From Lineolata rhizophorae (Eukaryota > Ascomycota > Dothideomycetes > Lineolatales > Lineolataceae), in NCBI GenBank assembly GCA_010093515.1, contig MU001677.1, positions 457,654 through 521,653 of the forward strand: a stretch of DNA of 64,000 nt. Reading direction: 5' to 3'. Position numbers and translations under genes: made by a program. Below, in pieces: positions 51,827-62,032 of the stretch. The notes under the pieces are model-generated. The model was not told the origin of the DNA. It saw nothing but the letters and a program-made list of their open reading frames with translations, and did not search any database. The stretch's first letter is position 1; the number at the start of each line of letters is the position of its first letter.

Positions 51827-53819
51827 TCACTTAAACTTCTCCTTGATAATCTTGAACAGACTCCTCCGCTTATGCTTCTTATCCCCCTTCCCATTCCCCT
51901 CGGCGCCCGACCCCGTCCCCGCCTCGCTCGGCTGCTTCTTCGCCTCGCCTTCCTCCTGCCCGCCCTCAACCGTCTTCTTCGGCGCCTCTGGCTCCGCCGT
52001 CTGCGTCGCCGGCGCCGCCCCCTCCTCCGTCCCCGTCGTCGCCACCGGCTTCCCCTCCTCGTCCGGCTTCTTGCCGCCCGTCTCCGCCTGCGTCTCCGTG
52101 CCCGCCAACTGCCCCGCCTCCGTCGCCACCGTCTGGGCCGGCGCCTCGGCCGGCGCGTTGAGCTCCCCCTTGGCCGCGCCGTTAGCCGGTTCGGCAGGCT
52201 TCTGCGTCTCGCCCGACGGCGGCACCGACAAGTCGCCCTCGACCGGCTTCTTCCCAGCCGAGGCCACCTCCTCTTCGCTGGACTTGAGCGGCTCCTCCCT
52301 CGAGGCCAACGGGGTAGCGCCCACGTCGGCCCCCTCGGTCGTCGACGTCGTGGTCGGCTTGGGCGCCGATTCGGCCGTCTCGGCGGCCGCCACGGGGGCC
52401 GGTTCGCCCGCGTCCTGCGTTGTCTCTACCTTGCCCAAGAGCTCGCGCTCAACCTCCTTCTTCTCGGCCACGGCCTCGGGCTGCGCGGCCGCCTCCGCGG
52501 GCACCTCGGCCTCCTTCTGCGACTCGGAGACGACTTCCGGCACGCCGCGGGGCTCCTTGGGCACGGCGCCGGCGAGGGCGGCAGTGGTCGAGTCGGGCGC
52601 GGCAGACTGCACCGTCGGGCCCGCGTCCGTCGTGTCCTTGGCATCCTTGTCCGACATGGGCAGCGACGACTCGGGGATGGTCGTCTTGTCTGCGGGAGGC
52701 AGGCTGAAGGCGCCCTCGCCTTCGCCCTTGGACGCGATTTCTTTCTGCTTAGCGGCGATCTCATCCGGCGTCGGCACGGGCTCACCGGGCGCCAGTTTGA
52801 TTGGGTTGCCGAGGCCGTCCGTGGCCGGCAGCGGGTTGACGCTGTAGCTCTGGTCCTCGGGCGTCTTGGCACCCTCGGGCTTGGCCGGCTCCGTGATTTC
52901 GGTCGCGGGCGTCTCCGGGAAGGCGCCGGGCGCGTCGACTTTCTGCTGCTCCTCCTTCTTGTCGGCTTCCTTGGGCACTTCGGCGGCCATGGCGGCCGTG
53001 GACGACTCGGGCGCGGCCGACGACATGGGCGCGGCGGCGGCTTTCAGAGACGAGACAGATAGCACGTTGTTGGTGTTGTTGTGGTCGTCGGTTTCGGATG
53101 GTGCGGTTGAATCGGCGACCCAGTTGCCGTCGACGACGTACTGTGCGGTAAAGAGAGGAAGAGCGTAGACAATTAGCCCCAAGGCCAAGAACTATCAGGC
53201 TATGGAAGGCGAAGGAGGACATGTCGTGCTTGAACTTGGGCGGGAAAGGATGGGCGAAAGCATAGCTAGCTTGTGCAGCCTAAAGCACCGCGAGAGAGCT
53301 GACACTCTCGCAACAGAGCCCCGGCGTGACTCAAGCGACCCGCTAGCAAACGAAGGAAGCAGCAGGTCTAGGTAGCTGGCCCAGCTGCCTCCCGCAGTGT
53401 TTTGTCCCTCCGTGTTCGCACGCAGACGCCCGTGGCCGACATGCTTCCGCCGGTTCAGCTTCGTCGGAGACGTACCTTGTAGAATATCTTTTCCTTGTCG
53501 TCCGGCAGGTCGACCGTCTTGGAGAAACTAGAGTCGCTCTCTTTGTCCAACTTGACGCTGGCGGCCCAATCGTCGAAGGTGCCCGTCACAAGCACTTCGC
53601 TCGCGGGTTTTCCCCTGGATGGGAGGGCGTGGGAGTTAGCAGCTTATGGGGCGAGGCAAGACGGGCGGGTAAGAAGGGCGAAACGTCGTCCGTTTTGGCA
53701 CGGGGGCGCTCGTGCGATTACGTGGTGGGACGCGACCGCGGGCGAGCGGACGGGCAGTTTCGCGCCCGGAAGAAGCGGAGGAGCTCGTATCCTTACCATT
53801 TGAACGTGTAGCTCACCAT
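51827..53819 (-). CDS. CBM48 (AMPK beta-like glycogen-binding) domain protein with long disordered tail
   Basis: Exons in gene order: 53819-53797 (23 bases), 53614-53476 and 53140-51827, giving 491 residues; introns of 182 and 335 bp. The first exon codes only MVSYTFKW; joining it gives KWGKPASEVLVTGTFDDWAAS, then FYKYVVDGNWVADSTAPSETDDHNN, the pattern of the AMP-kinase beta / CBM48 fold seen also in yeast Crp1 and Mdg1. The remaining 400 residues are rich in Pro, Ala, Glu, Lys and Thr with no fold, and end in a strongly basic amphipathic segment (KKHKRRSLFKIIKEKFK), which could bind membrane or nucleic acid. Binding to a carbohydrate is inferred from the domain and is not certain for this subgroup. 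The 335-bp intron is the longest I propose in the window. Confidence 0.85.
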
Positions 53820-55822
53820 GGTGGCTGGGCGCGAGACCAGGGCGCGAGCAGCGGAAACCGGGTTGGAGAGGCGAGCAGCGGGCCTTGGTTTCTGCCGCGG
53901 GGACGGAAGGGTCTTAGGTTCTGCTTTGTGCGTGGGTTCGGGAGGGTGTCGGGAAGAATAAAAGACACACGGGAGGGAATGAGGCGATGCGTCTCAATAG
54001 GGAGCGGACACGATGCGGAAGGAAAGCTCTCCGGCAGCAGGCAGATGGCAGCAAAAAGGGCGCGCGACACGGAAGGCTGCGGGGTTTTGAGGGAGAGAAA
54101 GGAGGATGGAGGCGAGAGCAAGCGGGCGGCGTCGGCGGGATTAGTTAGACGCGGCGGGTAAGTTACGGTCGGTAGCGCGGCGGGCGGTGAGTGGGCGAGT
54201 GGCTGGGCCTTGGGGGCCGCTCCTTCCTGCCTCTCCTGTCGCTACGGAGCATACTGCCAACTTTTCCTCTCCCAATCTACTACCTTTCACTCTTCCGTTA
54301 CTTCTTCCACGTCCGAGCTACTACGTATGTATCTAGGGTCTCATCCTCTGCCCCGGCCGCCGTCCCCCCCAACGGCCTTGGCATGTGCTTGGGGCTGGTT
54401 GGTGAAGGGCCGCGCTAGCTCGTCGTTGCCCGGGGCCCGTCCGCCTTTTGACTCTCTCACTCCCGTTCAAAGCCATCGCCGTCGTATCTCTATCGCCAAT
54501 CAATTCGCCGTTGGCTCAATTGGAGCCGTCCGTCAGCATTGAGCCATTGCCCCTCCCGCCAGACATGTGGCTTCCAAGAGCGCCTGGAAACGTCTCTTCC
54601 TCTCCTCTGACCGCCCTCGCCCTGAAAACCATCCCCGGACGAAAGATGGCGTCGGCACGTGCCTGTCGTGGTCCGTGGAAAATGACGGAGGGCCGGATCG
54701 GCGACGCCGCCGGCCAGGGGACCGAGGACCGAGCTGTCAGCCGCCCTCCCTTCCCTCCAGGCACCGACGCTCCAGGCACACACGCCCGCAAGCCCACAAG
54801 CTCGCAAGCCACACCCTTGCCGGAAACAGCTAGAATCAATTTTAAGGCACCCTGGGCCAGACGTCGGCCGAAGCCACCTAGGTAGGCGCGTACACAGCTC
54901 CTCGCGTTCAGGTACGGGGGCACCTGAGAAAGGGTACGCGCGAGCTTGCATCGTCGTCGTCGTAGCTTTGCGCCGGCCTTCAAAGGTTCCTTGGTACGGT
55001 ATGTTTTCCCCCTGACTGATTGCGTGGCACAGGAACTCGGTACAACGGGGTCTAGTTAAAATGCCCCTTTCTCTTTGCCGGGCTCTACCTATATTGTGGA
55101 GCTGGATGCGCTTAGGTTGTTAGTAGCGTACATCGAATCCTTTCTGTTCTTTAGAGTACTCCTTATACTCAGCCACAGGCCTTGTTCGGCCTCGGTCTCT
55201 CCCATCCAGGCCAAACACCGTCTGATTACGCACATGGCCTGAAGGGTTTGTTTTGGTATAGAGTACTGAATAGAGCCGTAGAACGCATTCTTTCCCGTTT
55301 CAACAGTACTTAGAAATTGTAGATGCTAGCGTAAAAAGCCCTGGTAAGTACCGTATACGGGTAATTGCGTGCAAGAATATGATATTAGAGAGCGACTTCA
55401 GAAGACACTCACATCCCCGGCAACATAGTCGGTTTGGATTGCAACACACAACTACCATAACTATTTATGAAAATCAACACTTTAGAGAGAGCTTGTACCT
55501 TCGGGCGACACAATACAAGTTCCATCACTTGCCCATAATCACTCTACAAAGTCAATCGGAAAGAAAAACAAAAAAAGAAGTTGTACAAAGGCTAAATTTG
55601 TATGTGCACCATTTCGTACGAATGGAATATTGGTAAGCGGCGATCAACGCCCTCACCCTCAATAAACAAAGAAAATAATAGCGCCTACCATGCAAAAGTG
55701 TTGAACGCCTAGACGAAGCAGTTTATGTCAAACCGGCGTTCAGAAGATGAACGTTCTACCAACGCCGTCAGAATGTCAACGATCCAAAGCACAACTTACC
55801 TGTCTCCCAACCCCTCTCCTCC
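53820..55822. other. 2.0-kb intergenic region upstream of the CBM48 gene
   Basis: Promoter side of the CBM48 gene on the left, 3' flank of the zinc-knuckle gene on the right. Left half GC-rich, right half AT-rich. Overlapping frames near 54,448-54,983 on both strands have no shared motif and look like composition effects. Confidence 0.5.
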
Positions 55823-57433
55823 TCACCACTGCGGAATATTCGTCCACATAAAATACCCCCCGGGACACGCCTGATCATGCCTCGCATGCTCCGAGAGGCA
55901 CACCTCTCCCCTCAACCCATTCGTACACGCCGGGTCCGCCTCCGCCATGACGGTGTCCCCATGCTCATCCCTCACCACGCCCAGGACGCCGCACCCGGGA
56001 CACGTCGGGAGGCCCAAGCGGCCGCGCTGGACCCAGCCGCCCTGCTCGTCGCCCAGCGCCGGGTCCACGCGGTCCAGGAGCGGCGGCAACCAAACCTGCA
56101 CGTTGCCGCCGTCGTTGAAGTACATGTAGTCGAACTGCGGCATGCCCGGGCCGTTGTAGAAGGGCAGCTCCCCCGGGTGCGCCGTCGGGTACGGCTGCGC
56201 CAGGACTAGCGGCGCGTCTTCCATCTCCACGTCGGCGTCGTCGCCGCCGTGTCCGTTGCGGCGCGCGAACGACCTGCCGCCGGTCCCTTCGTTGCGGTTC
56301 GTGCCGAAGCCGCCGCCGCCGTTGCTGCTCCAGCCCTGCTGCGTCCACGTGGGACCGGCGAAGCCGCTGCTACCGAAGCCGCCTCCATGCCCGTACCCCG
56401 GTCCGATCGGGTTCCCGAACGCGTTGACGGCCGTCGAGGTCCCGAGGCCGTTCACGACGGACGACGGTCCTCCACCGCTGCCGCTGTAGATGCGCGGCAG
56501 CGGCAGCTTGAGGCCGCAGGAGGGGCAGGCGAACAGGTCGTTGCCGGCGCGCAGGTTGCGGTCGACCTCGGACAGCGCGAGCTCGTAGGGGGGTCTACCG
56601 CAGGGGCAGGCGAGGGCAATTTTTTGCTCGGCGCGGGCGTGCGGCGCGGCCGCGGCGTGCGACTTGAGCACGTTCTGGGGAAACGGGGACGAGGTGAAGC
56701 CCCCGCCGCCGCTGCCGCCGCTGCCGCTGCTACTATTGGAGACCGACGACAGCGAGGAGGCGAACCCGCCGTTGCTGTTGCCGTAGCCGTTGCCGCCGCC
56801 GATGCCGCTCTGGTGGAACCGCGGGCACTTAGTGCGCTCGTAGATGGAGTGCCCGAACTCGCGGCACTTGAGGCAGTAGTCGGGGGCGCCGGAGTAGGAG
56901 CGCACGAAGTGGACCCCCTCGCCGGGCCGCAGGTCCTGCGGGTTGGCGTCGCCGTGGTTGAGGCGCCGCTGCACCTCGGCGTTGATCTGGCGGTCCTGCT
57001 CCGCGTCGATGGCGGCCCGGCCGCAGGCCGACGACTCGTGGTCCCGCTGCCCGCAGTAGTAGCAGTAGTCGAGCACGTTGACGGCCCGCGCGATGTTTTC
57101 TAGCACCTTGCGGTAGTACGTCTGCTCGCAGCTAGTCGTACTTTTGTTGGGGTGGTTCGCGAGCGCGCTGTTGCAGATGCCGCAACAGTAGCGGCATTCG
57201 GTGTCTTGGTGGCCGAAAGTGCCACAGTTATTGCATCGAGAATGGTTGCCTCCTCTGCTGTTGCCGTTATTGTTGTTGTTCGGACCCCCCTTGCTGTTGA
57301 AGTTGCATTTGTTGGTATCGTGGCCATTCGTTTTGCAAATGTGACAATAGGGGCTTTTACCATTCTTTCCCTCGTTATTATTGTTATTGTTCCCACCTTT
57401 TCCACCATATTTGTTGTCCCTACCCTTTCCCAT
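55823..57433 (-). CDS. CCHC zinc-knuckle protein, Gly/Asn-rich
   Basis: A single exon of 536 residues. Three regular zinc knuckles (Cys-x2-Cys-x4-His-x4-Cys) lie at residues 30-43, 67-80 and 124-137, and a fourth, looser one (Cys-x2-Cys-x4-His-x6-Cys) near 183-199. Further on, paired Cys motifs (ACPCG ... FACPSCG, and later TCPGCG) could form zinc-ribbon-like sites. The linkers are rich in Asn near the start and in Gly/Ser in the middle; a DDADVEMEDAP acidic patch follows. Zinc knuckles usually bind single-stranded RNA or DNA, so an RNA-binding role is likely. Nothing here resembles a retroelement: no protease or polymerase frame is nearby. The C-terminal 90 residues (YFNDGGNVQVWLPPLLDR to WTNIPQW) look folded and may define a lineage-specific domain. 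Confidence 0.8.
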   Translation of the reverse strand: MGKGRDNKYGGKGGNNNNNNEGKNGKSPYCHICKTNGHDTNKCNFNSKGGPNNNNNGNSRGGNHSRCNNCGTFGHQDTECRYCCGICNSALANHPNKSTTSCEQTYYRKVLENIARAVNVLDYCYYCGQRDHESSACGRAAIDAEQDRQINAEVQRRLNHGDANPQDLRPGEGVHFVRSYSGAPDYCLKCREFGHSIYERTKCPRFHQSGIGGGNGYGNSNGGFASSLSSVSNSSSGSGGSGGGGFTSSPFPQNVLKSHAAAAPHARAEQKIALACPCGRPPYELALSEVDRNLRAGNDLFACPSCGLKLPLPRIYSGSGGGPSSVVNGLGTSTAVNAFGNPIGPGYGHGGGFGSSGFAGPTWTQQGWSSNGGGGFGTNRNEGTGGRSFARRNGHGGDDADVEMEDAPLVLAQPYPTAHPGELPFYNGPGMPQFDYMYFNDGGNVQVWLPPLLDRVDPALGDEQGGWVQRGRLGLPTCPGCGVLGVVRDEHGDTVMAEADPACTNGLRGEVCLSEHARHDQACPGGYFMWTNIPQW

Positions 57434-58469
57434 ATTTCAGATCTGTGATATGATTAAATGGTCCTACGCTGCCTACTGTAATTTCAGGGAGTACTTGCCT
57501 TTAGAAAAGCTTCGCAGTCAACGACGCGATGGTGCTAGATCGGTGAGTATATGGTATTATATGTGTCGGGGATAGATCGAGATCAGTTACTGCGTCGATT
57601 TGCTGTCCAGCAGAAGTCAAAAAGGAACTGATCAAAAGTTATGCGTAAATACTATGTCGTTGTGCACAGCAACGGAAAAGGCACTCGGACATTATATAGA
57701 AATGTATTAGAAACAAGCGAAGTCGAAACAATTTCCATTGTTTTGGAGGCGCGGCCAGATCGTCTCTTTGAACTCGAGCTCGACTCATGCGCCACAAAGG
57801 CATTGTCGGCCCAGTGAGAAGAGCAATGTTGAGAATGAACAAAGCGAAATTAGTATAGCCTTACGGATCCCGCAATGCTGTTGCTAAGTCTACCTAGAAT
57901 AGTTCTCATCATGACGAAGCCGCCAGGCGCATTACACATGCCGCCCTCCCACTCCCAAGGAGGGAGCCGGTTAAGGCACCCCTGGAGGTCAAACTAGCCT
58001 CACGGTTTGCTGCTTCTGGTAGCACGGATTTGTGTCTAGACGCTGGAAGTTTACGTTGTGCGGAAAGGGCCGATCAAAGGAGCAACGACTAAGCGATGTG
58101 GCTGCGAAGCATAGTTTATATTTCTAAGCAACCAATATGCGTTGTTGGAGTGATAGAACAGTGGAAGTGGAAGAGGAGATTGAGAGTGAGGAAGAGGGCG
58201 GTGCAAGGGCCCTCGGCCCGCGGCGGGCGACGAATAAAACAAAGGGGAATGGAAGGGTCCGACTAGCCGAGGCTTCCCCGCCTGTGGAGTTGCACGTACA
58301 GTAGTAAGCTTCGGCCCTTCAGCTTCGCATCTGATGAGGAGCAACGGGTGATATATACCCGTCCACTCCTCTATCATGACTGCTACCCCTCCTTCTCCTT
58401 GAAATCTCCTCTCGTAAAGTTCTCGATATCTCCTGATTGACAAATTCCCGCGCCCAACGTTTGCTCATC
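57434..58469. other. divergent promoter region between zinc-knuckle and aldehyde dehydrogenase genes
   Basis: No gene seen. A short inverted repeat (CCCTCC ... GGAGGG) lies near 57,945-57,965. The right end, before the ATG at 58470, is C/T-rich as in other leaders of this window. Confidence 0.5.
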
Positions 58470-60360
58470 ATGGATGCGATCCCCCAATTCGAGCACACTC
58501 CCCTCGAGGGGATCCCGGAGCTAGCTAGGGATGCGCGCAGAACGTTCCTCTCGCACAAGACGCGGCCCATTGAGTACCGGCTGGTGCAACTCCGGAAGCT
58601 ATACTGGGGGTGAGTGTCCCGGAGTAATCGCTGTAAAGGAGGCTGTTGCTGTTGGACCGAAGCTAAACTTTATTCCTCCGCTTCCAGACTAAAGGATAAT
58701 GAAGGCATTCTCGCCGAAGCCTTGAAGAAGGATATCGGCAAGCCGCCTTACGAAACGCAGTTGATGGAGGTTGGCATGTGCGAGAACGACATCTTGTATG
58801 CGTGCAAGAACCTCGACAAGTGGACTAAGGACCAGAAGCCCGAAGATGTGCCCCTCATCCACATGAGCTTCAGGCCGCGCATCAGGAAGGATCCGCTGGG
58901 ATGTGTCCTCATCATCGGGTGTGTACTCATGCTACGACTAGGCCTTGTGCGCGCAGACTCAACTAATGTCGGATATTCTGGCTTAGCACGTACAACTTCC
59001 CCATCCAGCTGTGCATCATGCCTCTCATTGGCGCCATCGCCGCCGGTTGCACCGCCGTCCTCAAGCCTAGCGAAAGTGCACCGCACACGGCGGCTTGCAT
59101 GGAGCACATCATCAAGACATATCTCGACCAGGACGCGTACAAGATAGTGCAGGGCGCCGTCGCGGAGGCGTCAAGCTTGTTGGACCAAAAGTGGGACAAG
59201 ATATTCTACACAGGCGGCGACAAAGTCGGCCGCATTGTAGCAAAGAGGGCGGCCGAGACGCTGACGCCCTACGTGCTCGAGCTGGGCGGCATCAACCCGG
59301 CCATCGTCACGAGGCACGCGGACCCGCACCTCGCGGCGCGGCGCCTGCTCTGGGCTAAGCTCGTCAACGCCGGCCAAGTCTGCGTCTCGCAAAACTATGT
59401 GCTCGTCGACCGCGAGATTCTGCCGCTCTTCGTGGCGGAGCTTGAGCGTGCGCTCAAGGAGTTCCACCCGGATGGGGTCAGGAAATCTAAGGATTACGGC
59501 CGCATCATCGACGCGCGCCAGTTCCAACGGCTCAAGCACATGCTGGACGAGACGCGCGGCCGCATCCTGCTAGGTGGTACCATGGACGAGGAGGATCTGT
59601 TCTTTGAGCCGACGGTCGTGCAAGTTGAAGACGTGAAGGACTCGTTGATCGTGGAGGAGTCGTTTGGCCCGCTGATACCCCTCCTGCCTATTGACGGCTT
59701 GGACGAGGCGATCCGTCTCGCGAACGAGATCCATGACACCCCGCTTGGCGTCTACGCCTTCGGGTCAAAAGCCGAGACCACAAGAAGTAAGTCATTAACG
59801 AGGCTATCATCTACCGTCGGCGAATATGCACGTCATTTTGGCTGACATGGACTTTGCGGCGCAGTTCTAAATGAGACCCGCTCCGGCGGGATAAGTATCA
59901 ACGAGTAAGTCTTTCCCCCACCTCCTTTTCCAACCCCTTTGCCGCCTTCCGCCCGCACGAGCCACGTCCAAATACGCGCGAGGCGCGCCATGCCACTCTC
60001 TTCCCCCGTCTCCTATCCACTAATGCCTTACTTCTCTCCCACCACTGCAGCGCCTTCGCCCACGTGTCCGTCCCTACGTTGCCCTTCGGCGGCGTCGGCG
60101 CCTCGGGCCAGGGAGCCTACCACGGCCGCGAATCCTTCGAGGCCTTCACGCACCGGCGCGCCGTGGCCAGCACCCCCTCGTGGGTCGAGAAATTGATCGC
60201 CGTCCGCTACCCGCCCTACGCGGGCAAGCTTAAGCAGGTCGAGCTCCTGAGCGGGAAGCCGAACTTCGACCGCGACGGCCGCGTCCGCCTCGGCGTCCTC
60301 GGCTGGGTCAAGCACGTGCTGCTCAGCCGGAACCTTTTGTTCACGGTTCTAGGTGAGTGA
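58470..60360 (+). CDS. aldehyde dehydrogenase, ALDH3 / fatty-aldehyde type
   Basis: Exons 58470-58609, 58688-58918, 58987-59786, 59865-59904 and 60051-60360 give 506 residues; introns of 78, 68, 78 and 146 bp. Fold motifs are in order: LIIGTYNFPIQL (joined across intron 2), AGCTAVLKPSE, FYTGGDKVGRIV, LELGG with Glu222, and GQVCVSQNYVLV with the catalytic Cys256, 34 residues further as in ALDH3. FGPLIPLLP and GISINDAFAHV lead to PFGGVGASGQGAYHG. The C-terminal part after PPYAGK is hydrophobic in places, like yeast Hfd1, suggesting attachment to a membrane. It would oxidise fatty aldehydes to acids with NAD(P)+. The last codons hold a good donor (GTGAGT at 60353); splicing to 60435 would replace the final Gly-Glu and stop with a nine-residue tail ending at 60463. 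Confidence 0.92.
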
Positions 60361-61282
60361 TCAATCATTCAGCGTGTTTGGTGCACTAGGTTCTAGATAC
60401 CCTTGCATTTTTGTTGTTTTGGTCTTTTGGGTAGGGGTTAATGAGGTGCGGTTGGCGCGGTAGATGTGGCACGGAGACCGTGGCGCAAGGCGCAATGAGG
60501 GTCGCGCAGCTGACGTATTATGTTTCAGTGGCTGTGGCGGTCAGGCAATACCTCCTGCGGCGGGCGTCTAAGTTGTAAAAGTGCGGCGCGAAGAGGCGCG
60601 CGGCGCGGTGCGCCTTGCGCTGCCGCCAGGGCTTTCATGGGTGTCATGGGCGTCCTCTTTTTCGGGGCGGAGAGCGAAGGCGAGCTCGGCTATGGCTATG
60701 CGGCGCCACTGACTATTCGCGAACTCTTTTGATGGGTGGTTAACGACGGCGCAATGGTTTCGTTGGTCTCAACTGATTAGTTGTACAAAATTTCCTGATC
60801 GCCTTGAGTACACCTGAAGCAATGGTTCGATAATCAAAAGCATGTTTGCGCGTAAGTTGTGCATGCAGTACGTCATCCTAAGCAGTGAGATGCATCCTGT
60901 TGGAAAATTTCCAACCCAACTGGCCCCAACAGTAAAAGACACTCAAACAATAAAAACTAAGAGAAAAGAAATCCCTGGCCTTCCGTAGGGGAGCCGTCAG
61001 TGTACACGCCGAGGAAAATGTAGGAAAATGACCAATAGTAAGTATGTACACAAGGCCCCCGACCCGTCCTCTTATCGATCCTTCCATAGGAAATAAGGAA
61101 TCCACGACCAATCACCTTCATGCCCAGACCCCAACTCCAACTCCAACGCAGACCTTCCACTTCAATAGTCCAATAACATTACAAGAAGAAAGGAGAATCC
61201 CTCTGCCAACAAACCTTCCCCGCACGCTCCACGTCAAACAATCCTGCCACGCCCGCAACACCACGCACAACACCATTACCAT
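60361..61282. other. convergent intergenic region
   Basis: 3' flanks of the aldehyde dehydrogenase (+) and DUF3455 (-) genes. Only the possible last small exon of the former (60435-60463) is noted. GC-rich to about 60,720, then AT-richer. Confidence 0.5.
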
Positions 61283-62032
61283 TCAAGCCGGGCCGTAGAT
61301 CCAGTACTCAGCCGCATAGTCGACATCGATCTCATCTCCCTCGACATCCGCGCACGTCTCCGGCGCCGACCCCCCGGCCGTATACACGCGATATACGGCG
61401 CTGACGCCCTCAGTGGACCCGCCCGCATCGTCCAGGTACAGCCAATCGACGGCAGCCTCGCCGCTGGCGCCGCGACAGCTGGTGTCTGGCGCGGGCGTGC
61501 TAGCCACCTTTGCGCACAGCAGCTTCTCGGCCGGCTCGGCGGCGGCGAGGTCGAACGTGGGGGTGCCGGCGGCGTCGAAGAGGTGGCGGCCCAGGCGGGC
61601 GACGCCCATGCGCGCCAGGAAGGCCTCGGCTTGCGCGGCCCAGGGCGAGGTCGAGACGCCGAGGGCCAGGCCCGGCAGCGCGGGCGCCATCATCGCCGAC
61701 GTGTACTCGGTCTGCGTGAGCAGCGGGGAGACGTCGTAGAGGGTGGCGAAGGCGCCGTATAGGGTCGGCGAGTCGGTGGGAGCCGAGTCGGCGCAGGTGT
61801 AGTTTTGGGTGCCCAGGCCGAGGACGACGTATTTGAGGGCGAGGGAGTCGGTGGGCGCGGGTAGGTCGGAGGGGGGCAGGGTGAGCGCGGAGATGGCGAT
61901 GGCGCGGCGGTTGAGGGTGTGCGGGAGAGACGGGATGGAGAGAGTGTCGAAGGCGGGGAGGGGGGTGCAGGTGGCGACCTGGGAGAGAAGAGAAGTCGCC
62001 GCGAGGGCGGTGGTGATGAGGTTGGCGAACAT
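61283..62032 (-). CDS. secreted DUF3455 family protein
   Basis: One exon of 249 residues. An N-terminal signal peptide (FANLITTALAATSLLSQVATC) is followed by a dibasic NRRAIA site. The family signature is visible: LKYVVLGLGTQNYTCAD, then GAFATLYDVSPLL, and later VDWLYLDDAGGSTEGVSAVYRVYTAGGSAPETCAD and a final AEYWIY. The conserved Cys residues in NYTCA, LLCAK, TSCRG and ETCAD may pair in disulfides. Members are secreted proteins of filamentous fungi, some expressed during host contact, with no established function. It runs toward the aldehyde dehydrogenase gene. Confidence 0.88.
   Translation of the reverse strand: MFANLITTALAATSLLSQVATCTPLPAFDTLSIPSLPHTLNRRAIAISALTLPPSDLPAPTDSLALKYVVLGLGTQNYTCADSAPTDSPTLYGAFATLYDVSPLLTQTEYTSAMMAPALPGLALGVSTSPWAAQAEAFLARMGVARLGRHLFDAAGTPTFDLAAAEPAEKLLCAKVASTPAPDTSCRGASGEAAVDWLYLDDAGGSTEGVSAVYRVYTAGGSAPETCADVEGDEIDVDYAAEYWIYGPA

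Noticed and set aside
51665-53062. 465-codon plus-strand open frame, Leu/Arg-rich
   Set aside because: Antisense shadow of the low-complexity tail of the CBM48 gene; composition alone explains its length.
55823-57433. Zinc knuckles as part of a retroelement gag
   Set aside because: The knuckles are several and widely spaced, the frame is intact with other Cys motifs, and there is no protease, reverse transcriptase or terminal repeat nearby.
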